Positions 13,131 through 16,506 of a stretch of DNA of 16,506 nucleotides are shown here, one piece after another; the stretch's first letter is position 1, and the number at the start of each line of letters is the position of its first letter. Source of the stretch: Nitrospirota bacterium. GTDB taxonomy: Bacteria; Nitrospirota; Nitrospiria; Nitrospirales; NS-4. The notes beneath the pieces were generated by a model that ran no database searches, had not been told where the DNA came from, and was given only the letters and a program-made list of their open reading frames with translations. The stretch spans positions 1 to 16,506 of the forward strand of contig VBOF01000168.1 of assembly GCA_005877855.1 (NCBI GenBank). Reading direction: 5' to 3'. Both the position numbers and the translations under genes were made by a program.

Positions 13131-14138
13131 GTGGCGACCGACGCACGAATGTTGATTGTGGACTCCGACGTCCACAGCGCGCAGGCCCTCGCGCGCCTGA
13201 TGGAGCAGCACGGCTATCCTGCGCCCGTGCTCGCCCCTTCCGTGTGGAAGGCGATGGAAAGCGTGGAAGACTCGCTCCCCGACGTGGTGGTGTTCAGCCT
13301 GTACTATCCGAACGTGGACCCACTCCTGTTCTGCCGCGCGCTCAAGCAAGCGCATCCCCTCTTGCCCATCATGGTGATCACTTCGCCCGGCGCCTCCTTG
13401 GAGGAAATCCAAACCCTGGGGGTCCTGGCCGGAGGGCTCGACGCCGTTCTGGAACAGCCGCTGGACGAGGCCCGGTTTCTCGCGGCGCTGCAGGAGGTGC
13501 TTGCCAAGCGAAAGTTGCTCTCCTCCTCCTCCGTCAGAGAGGCAGCGCAGGCGATCTCCAACCGCCAACCTTCCGTGGAACTGGCCGCCCGGACCATTCT
13601 CTTCACCGACGTGCGGGGCTCGACCCAACTGCTCGAGACGACGACCACCCAGACGTTCTTCAAGGATTTGAACCACAAGCTAACCCAGCAGTGCGAGGCA
13701 GTGCGGCAATTTTCTGGCGATGTGGTCAAATTCACCGGCGACGGCCTGATGGCGTCGTTTCAAGGGTTCGACCGGCTGACCCAGGCGTTCCAGTGCGCGT
13801 TGAAGATCCTGGAGCTGGAAAAGGCGCACGTCGACCAGCACCTGCCAATGCCCGTCGGGCAGGGCCTGTGCGACGGGCTGGTGGTGTGTGCCTTCGTCGG
13901 AGAGGAGAGACAAGAGCGGCCGGATATCTTCGGCCGGCCGGTGCATCTGGCGGCGCGGCTGTGCGGGCAAGCGCCCGCCGGGACCTTCTTCATGAAGAAA
14001 AAGGACTTCGACCGGATCGACGCGAACGGGGTTCCGCACACGCACGCGGGGTATCTGGAATTTCGGGGCGTGAAGGAGCCTGTCGAGTGCGTGCTGATCG
14101 GCCTGCCCGCCACCACCGAGCCGCTGCGCCATGGCTGA
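13131..14138 (+). CDS. Degenerate receiver fused to class III nucleotide cyclase
   Basis: A 335-residue fusion. Residues about 5-128 form a receiver fold, but the phospho-acceptor Asp is Ser56 (VVVFSLYYP) and the conserved Lys is Gln109 (LEQPLD), so it is probably not phosphorylated in the normal way. Residues about 152-325 form a class III cyclase domain: metal-binding Asp160 (LFTDVRGST) and Asp204 (KFTGDG), substrate-selecting Lys200 and Asp265 (PDIFG, as in adenylate cyclases), and Arg276 in HLAARL. The usual transition-state Asn of VNLAAR is His272. The Lys/Asp pair favours ATP and therefore cAMP. GTG 13131 lies two bases after the preceding stop; a TTG at 13125 is possible. It is the only member of the signalling operon with an output enzyme domain. 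Activity is plausible but uncertain because of the Asn-to-His change. Confidence 0.9.
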   Translation: MATDARMLIVDSDVHSAQALARLMEQHGYPAPVLAPSVWKAMESVEDSLPDVVVFSLYYPNVDPLLFCRALKQAHPLLPIMVITSPGASLEEIQTLGVLAGGLDAVLEQPLDEARFLAALQEVLAKRKLLSSSSVREAAQAISNRQPSVELAARTILFTDVRGSTQLLETTTTQTFFKDLNHKLTQQCEAVRQFSGDVVKFTGDGLMASFQGFDRLTQAFQCALKILELEKAHVDQHLPMPVGQGLCDGLVVCAFVGEERQERPDIFGRPVHLAARLCGQAPAGTFFMKKKDFDRIDANGVPHTHAGYLEFRGVKEPVECVLIGLPATTEPLRHG

Positions 14139-15642
14139 ACCCATGATGGACACCCGCTGGAAGGCCCTCTTCGAGGCCGAGCCCGACGCCGTGCTGGTCG
14201 TGGCCGGCGACGGCGCGCTGCGCGAGGTCAATCCGGCTGGCCTGATCCTGTTTGAAGCGGAACGGGCAGAGGAGGTCGTCGGCCGCACGCTGTCAGAGTT
14301 CCTCGCGCCGCCGCACCGGGAGGCTTTCCGGAGCTACGTCGAGCGCGTGGGCATGGGGCACAAGGGCTCGCTCGAAGTGGAGATGACAGGACTCAAAGGG
14401 GGCGCCCGGACGGTGCTGGTGCGGGCGGCACCGCTCGAGAAGCCAGGCCGGGGCGCGTCTCTTCTGGTGCTGGCCCGGGATGTCACGGAGCTGCGGGAGC
14501 TGGAGGCCGACCTGCGCGAGTCCCAAAAGATGGCGGCTGTCGGCCAGTTGGCCGCGACGTTCGCGCACGATTTCAATAATCTACTCAATGGCGTGATGGG
14601 TAGTCTCTGGCTAGTGGCGACGAAACTGGGCGCGGACCATCCGGCTGCTCCGCTGGTGGCCTCGGCCGGGCAGGCTGGCCGAAAAGCCGCCGAGGTGGTC
14701 CGGCAGTTGCTGGCCATCGGGCGGAAATCGAGGGGCGATCTGTCTCCCGTGGCCCTGCAGACCATCGCGGAGCAGGTGGTCCGGCGATTGCGCCGGACAC
14801 TCGATCCTCGGATCGAGGTGGCGCTGAAGGCCGACCCGGATCTATGGACCGTGCAGTGCCACCCCGGTCAGATCAGCACGATCTTGCTGAATCTCTGCGC
14901 CAACGCGCGCGACGCGATGCCGCAGGGAGGCAGCCTGACGATCGAGCTGGGGAATGTGAAGAGAGAGGGCTTCGGCGAGTGCGTTCGCCTGACCGTCAGC
15001 GATACCGGGGCAGGCATGGATGCCGAAGTCTCCCGGCGCATCTTCGAGCCGTTTTTCATGACCAAGGAGGGCAGACAGGGAATCGGCTTGGGCCTGACGG
15101 TGGTCCAGTCGCTCGTGTACCGTCTGGCAGGCGCCATCACCGTCGAGAGCGAGCCCGGACGCGGCTCCCAATTTGTCATTGACATACCGCGCTTGGTCCC
15201 GCAGGACACTACAGTGGAGCCGTCGCTTGCCGAGCCGCCTATGCACAAGGCGCCGTCCGGTACCGGCCAGGCGATTCTCGTGGTGGACGATGAAGAGATC
15301 CTCCGGGTGGTCGCGCGCGCGGCTTTGGAGCAGGCCGGCTACGTGGTTCTGGAGGCCGAAGACGCGGCCGACGCCCTTGAGATCCTCCGGCGAGAGGGCG
15401 CACGCATCGCGGCTGTCCTGCTGGATGTGATGATGCCGGGTCGGTCGGGGGTGGAGGTCTTCGAGGATCTGCACGCGCTCGCTCCGAGCGTGGCGGTGAT
15501 CTTTTGCAGCGGATCGATCTCGGAAAAGAAGGGAGCGTCGCTGATTCGTGGTGGCGCGAAGGGCTTTCTACACAAGCCCTATTCTGCGCACGAACTCACG
15601 GACCTCGTTCGACAGATCCTCCAGCCCGACCCCAACCGCTGA
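14131..15642 (+). CDS. Soluble PAS hybrid histidine kinase with C-terminal receiver
   Basis: A 503-residue cytoplasmic kinase. A PAS domain spans about 8-122 (VNPAGLILFEAE, VVGRTLSEFL) and lacks LOV cysteine motifs. The kinase has His146 in FAHDFNNLLNGVMG (the HDFNN type), Asn258 in NLCANARDAM, VSDTGAGM near 289-296 and GIGLGLTVVQSL near 317-328. A Pro-rich linker leads to a receiver at about 380-497 with DD at 386-387, Asp432 in LLDVMMPGR and Lys482 in HKPYS. All catalytic residues are present. The ATG at 14131 overlaps the cyclase stop by eight bases; ATGs at 14143 and 14146 would drop only four or five residues. It is the last gene of the six-gene signalling run. The PAS ligand is not predictable. 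Confidence 0.93.
   Translation: MAEPMMDTRWKALFEAEPDAVLVVAGDGALREVNPAGLILFEAERAEEVVGRTLSEFLAPPHREAFRSYVERVGMGHKGSLEVEMTGLKGGARTVLVRAAPLEKPGRGASLLVLARDVTELRELEADLRESQKMAAVGQLAATFAHDFNNLLNGVMGSLWLVATKLGADHPAAPLVASAGQAGRKAAEVVRQLLAIGRKSRGDLSPVALQTIAEQVVRRLRRTLDPRIEVALKADPDLWTVQCHPGQISTILLNLCANARDAMPQGGSLTIELGNVKREGFGECVRLTVSDTGAGMDAEVSRRIFEPFFMTKEGRQGIGLGLTVVQSLVYRLAGAITVESEPGRGSQFVIDIPRLVPQDTTVEPSLAEPPMHKAPSGTGQAILVVDDEEILRVVARAALEQAGYVVLEAEDAADALEILRREGARIAAVLLDVMMPGRSGVEVFEDLHALAPSVAVIFCSGSISEKKGASLIRGGAKGFLHKPYSAHELTDLVRQILQPDPNR
14779..14817. repeat. Two adjacent perfect 8-bp hairpins inside the PAS kinase gene
   Basis: GTCCGGCG (14779-14786) pairs with CGCCGGAC (14791-14798) around ATTG, and CTCGATCC (14800-14807) pairs with GGATCGAG (14810-14817) around TC. 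The encoded residues (VRRLRRTLDPRIEV) look native for this kinase family, so this may be only a codon coincidence in GC-rich DNA. Confidence 0.4.
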
Positions 15643-15651
15643 GCCTCAGCG
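15637..15651. terminator. Weak hairpin at the convergent end of the signalling operon
   Basis: CGCTGA and TCAGCG form a six-base stem with a GCC loop that overlaps the stop codon of the last kinase gene. No T-run follows on either strand, so intrinsic termination here is doubtful. The rest of 15643-15679, between convergent genes, shows nothing else. Confidence 0.25.
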
Positions 15652-15679
15652 ACCCGCCCCGTTCCGCATCCTTCTGTGT

Positions 15680-15910
15680 TCACTCCGAAGCGTTCTGGCG
15701 GATGGCGGCCTGTTCCTTTTCCAATTGGCGGTAATAGCGCCACAGGAAGTTGTGATAGTCGTCGAGAGTGGCGAGCAGGTAGTGCAACTCGACCGCGTCA
15801 TTGCCCTCGATCGCCTTGACCATCCGGGTCCGGAGAAACGCGGCGATCTGCCCAGTCTTTTCTATGGCGGTGAACTGCTTGAGTGGTCCGCCGAGCTTGT
15901 AGTCTGGCAT
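15680..15910 (-). CDS. Small protein of unknown function (76 aa)
   Basis: I do not recognise this family. The start is the ATG complementary to 15908-15910, eight bases after AAAAGGAG on the minus strand. That ribosome binding site begins right at the stop of the M32 carboxypeptidase gene (15925-15927), so the two genes are almost certainly co-transcribed. The protein begins MPDYKLGGPLKQ, then is predicted mostly helical and rich in aromatic and acidic residues (VELHYLLATLDDYHNFLWRYY), ending in a charged helix. There is no signal peptide or membrane segment. The open frame extends upstream to 16066, but that part overlaps the carboxypeptidase and has no supporting signal. Confidence 0.7.
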   Translation of the reverse strand: MPDYKLGGPLKQFTAIEKTGQIAAFLRTRMVKAIEGNDAVELHYLLATLDDYHNFLWRYYRQLEKEQAAIRQNASE

Positions 15911-15924
15911 CGTGAGTGCTCCTT

Positions 15925-16506
15925 TTACAGCTTGTAGAGCTCGCCATATTTGTGTTCCAGATAGGCCAGGAAGTGATCGGGGGTCAGCGGCTCCCCGGTG
16001 ACGCGACGTACGAGCTCGTCTGCCGTGTAAAGACGCCCCCACCGGTGGATGTGCTTGTTGAGCCAAGCTTTCAGCGACAGCAGGTCGCCCCGGGCGATCC
16101 GGTCGGGCAGGTCGGGGAGGGCCCGCCTGGCCTGGTTGAAGAACTGCACGGCGTACAGGTTCCCGAGCGTATACGTGGGGAAGTAACCGATGGCGCCGAT
16201 CGACCAGTGGACGTCCTGCAGGACCCCCTCGCGGTCCGTCGGCGGGACGACCCCGAGGTAGCTTTTCATCTTGTCGCGCCAGAGCTGGGGCAGCTCCTGG
16301 AGCCGGACCCGGTCCTCCAGGAGGTCCCGTTCGATCTCGAAGCGGAGCATGATGTGGAGGTTGTACGTCAGTTCGTCGGCGTCCACCCGGATGTACGAGG
16401 GCTTCACGATGTTCAGGGCTGCATAGAGATCGTCGAAGGCGACCGCCAGCATCTGGTCAGGGAAGGTGTGCTGCAGGAGCGGGTAAAAGTACTGCCAGAA
16501 GGGGCG
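15925..16506 (-). CDS. M32 family metallocarboxypeptidase, C-terminal part (5' end outside window)
   Basis: The minus-strand frame is open to the window edge, giving 193 codons plus stop, starting RPFWQYFYPLLQHTFPDQM. Highly conserved M32 (Taq carboxypeptidase family) segments are present: RVDADELTYNLHIMLRFEIE, the G-LQDVHWSIGAIGYFPTYTLGN block and a C-terminal LAYLEHKYGELYKL. These zinc or cobalt enzymes release C-terminal residues from peptides in the cytoplasm. Family members are about 500 residues, so roughly the first 300, including the HExxH metal site, lie beyond the edge. The gene is followed 14 bases later by the 76-residue protein gene and converges with the signalling operon. Confidence 0.95.
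   Translation of the reverse strand, partial: RPFWQYFYPLLQHTFPDQMLAVAFDDLYAALNIVKPSYIRVDADELTYNLHIMLRFEIERDLLEDRVRLQELPQLWRDKMKSYLGVVPPTDREGVLQDVHWSIGAIGYFPTYTLGNLYAVQFFNQARRALPDLPDRIARGDLLSLKAWLNKHIHRWGRLYTADELVRRVTGEPLTPDHFLAYLEHKYGELYKL

Noticed and set aside
13911..13945. CGGCCG-rich inverted repeat in the cyclase gene
   Set aside because: It encodes the conserved PDIFGRPVHLAAR region, so it is explained by coding constraint and GC-rich codons.
13244..14146. A 300-codon plus-strand frame overlapping the cyclase gene in another phase
   Set aside because: The product is Arg/Gly/Ala-rich low-complexity sequence with no domain, while the overlapping frame encodes a full cyclase.
7404..15642. 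Chemotaxis-like operon
   Set aside because: There are repeated receivers and an Hpt protein but no MCP, CheA, CheW, CheB or CheR domains; the genes are hybrid-kinase phosphorelay components.
1..16506. CRISPR arrays, rRNA genes, transposases or toxin-antitoxin genes
   Set aside because: No regularly spaced repeats of CRISPR type, no rRNA sequence and no transposase or toxin-antitoxin product was found on either strand.

Overview
The window is GC-rich and densely coding. It uses many GTG starts, and genes overlap by a few bases. It looks like a free-living, metabolically versatile Gram-negative-type bacterium. The mix of propionate metabolism, many hybrid kinases and REP-like palindromes would fit Nitrospirota or a related phylum, but this is an impression from gene content and style, not a demonstrated assignment.

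Left part (1-7145): propionyl-CoA / acyl-CoA metabolism. The last codons of an unidentified gene are followed by a compact MeaB/ArgK-type G3E GTPase, the chaperone family of B12-dependent acyl-CoA mutases. On the minus strand lie a crotonase-family enoyl-CoA hydratase and a 72-residue protein of unknown function. Divergent from these is a tight operon of prpD-like, prpB-like and prpC-like genes plus an acyl-CoA synthetase. Together these give an almost complete methylcitrate route: acid to acyl-CoA, condensation with oxaloacetate, dehydration, then cleavage to pyruvate and succinate. An aconitase for the hydration step is not in the window. The prpD and prpC products carry extra in-frame segments that coincide with DNA palindromes, one in prpD and two in prpC. 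The prpD one has the form of a REP element.

Middle (7146-7403): a tRNA-Gln(UUG) gene with encoded CCA and a good sigma70-like promoter.

Right part (7404-15642): six co-directional signalling genes, overlapping or nearly abutting. They are a membrane Cache-PAS hybrid kinase with two receivers, a stand-alone Hpt protein, a LOV-domain (blue-light) hybrid histidine kinase, a double-receiver protein, a degenerate-receiver/class III nucleotide cyclase fusion and a PAS hybrid kinase. None of the six has a DNA-binding domain. The logical output is phosphotransfer plus a cyclic nucleotide. The LOV domain keeps the photo-reactive cysteine but has Ile where the signalling Gln is expected. The cyclase has an apparently unphosphorylatable receiver and a His in place of the usual transition-state Asn.

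Right edge (15680-16506, minus strand): the C-terminal part of an M32 metallocarboxypeptidase followed by a 76-residue protein of unknown function. No rRNA, CRISPR array, transposase or phage gene was seen. No gene-free stretch exceeds 300 bases.
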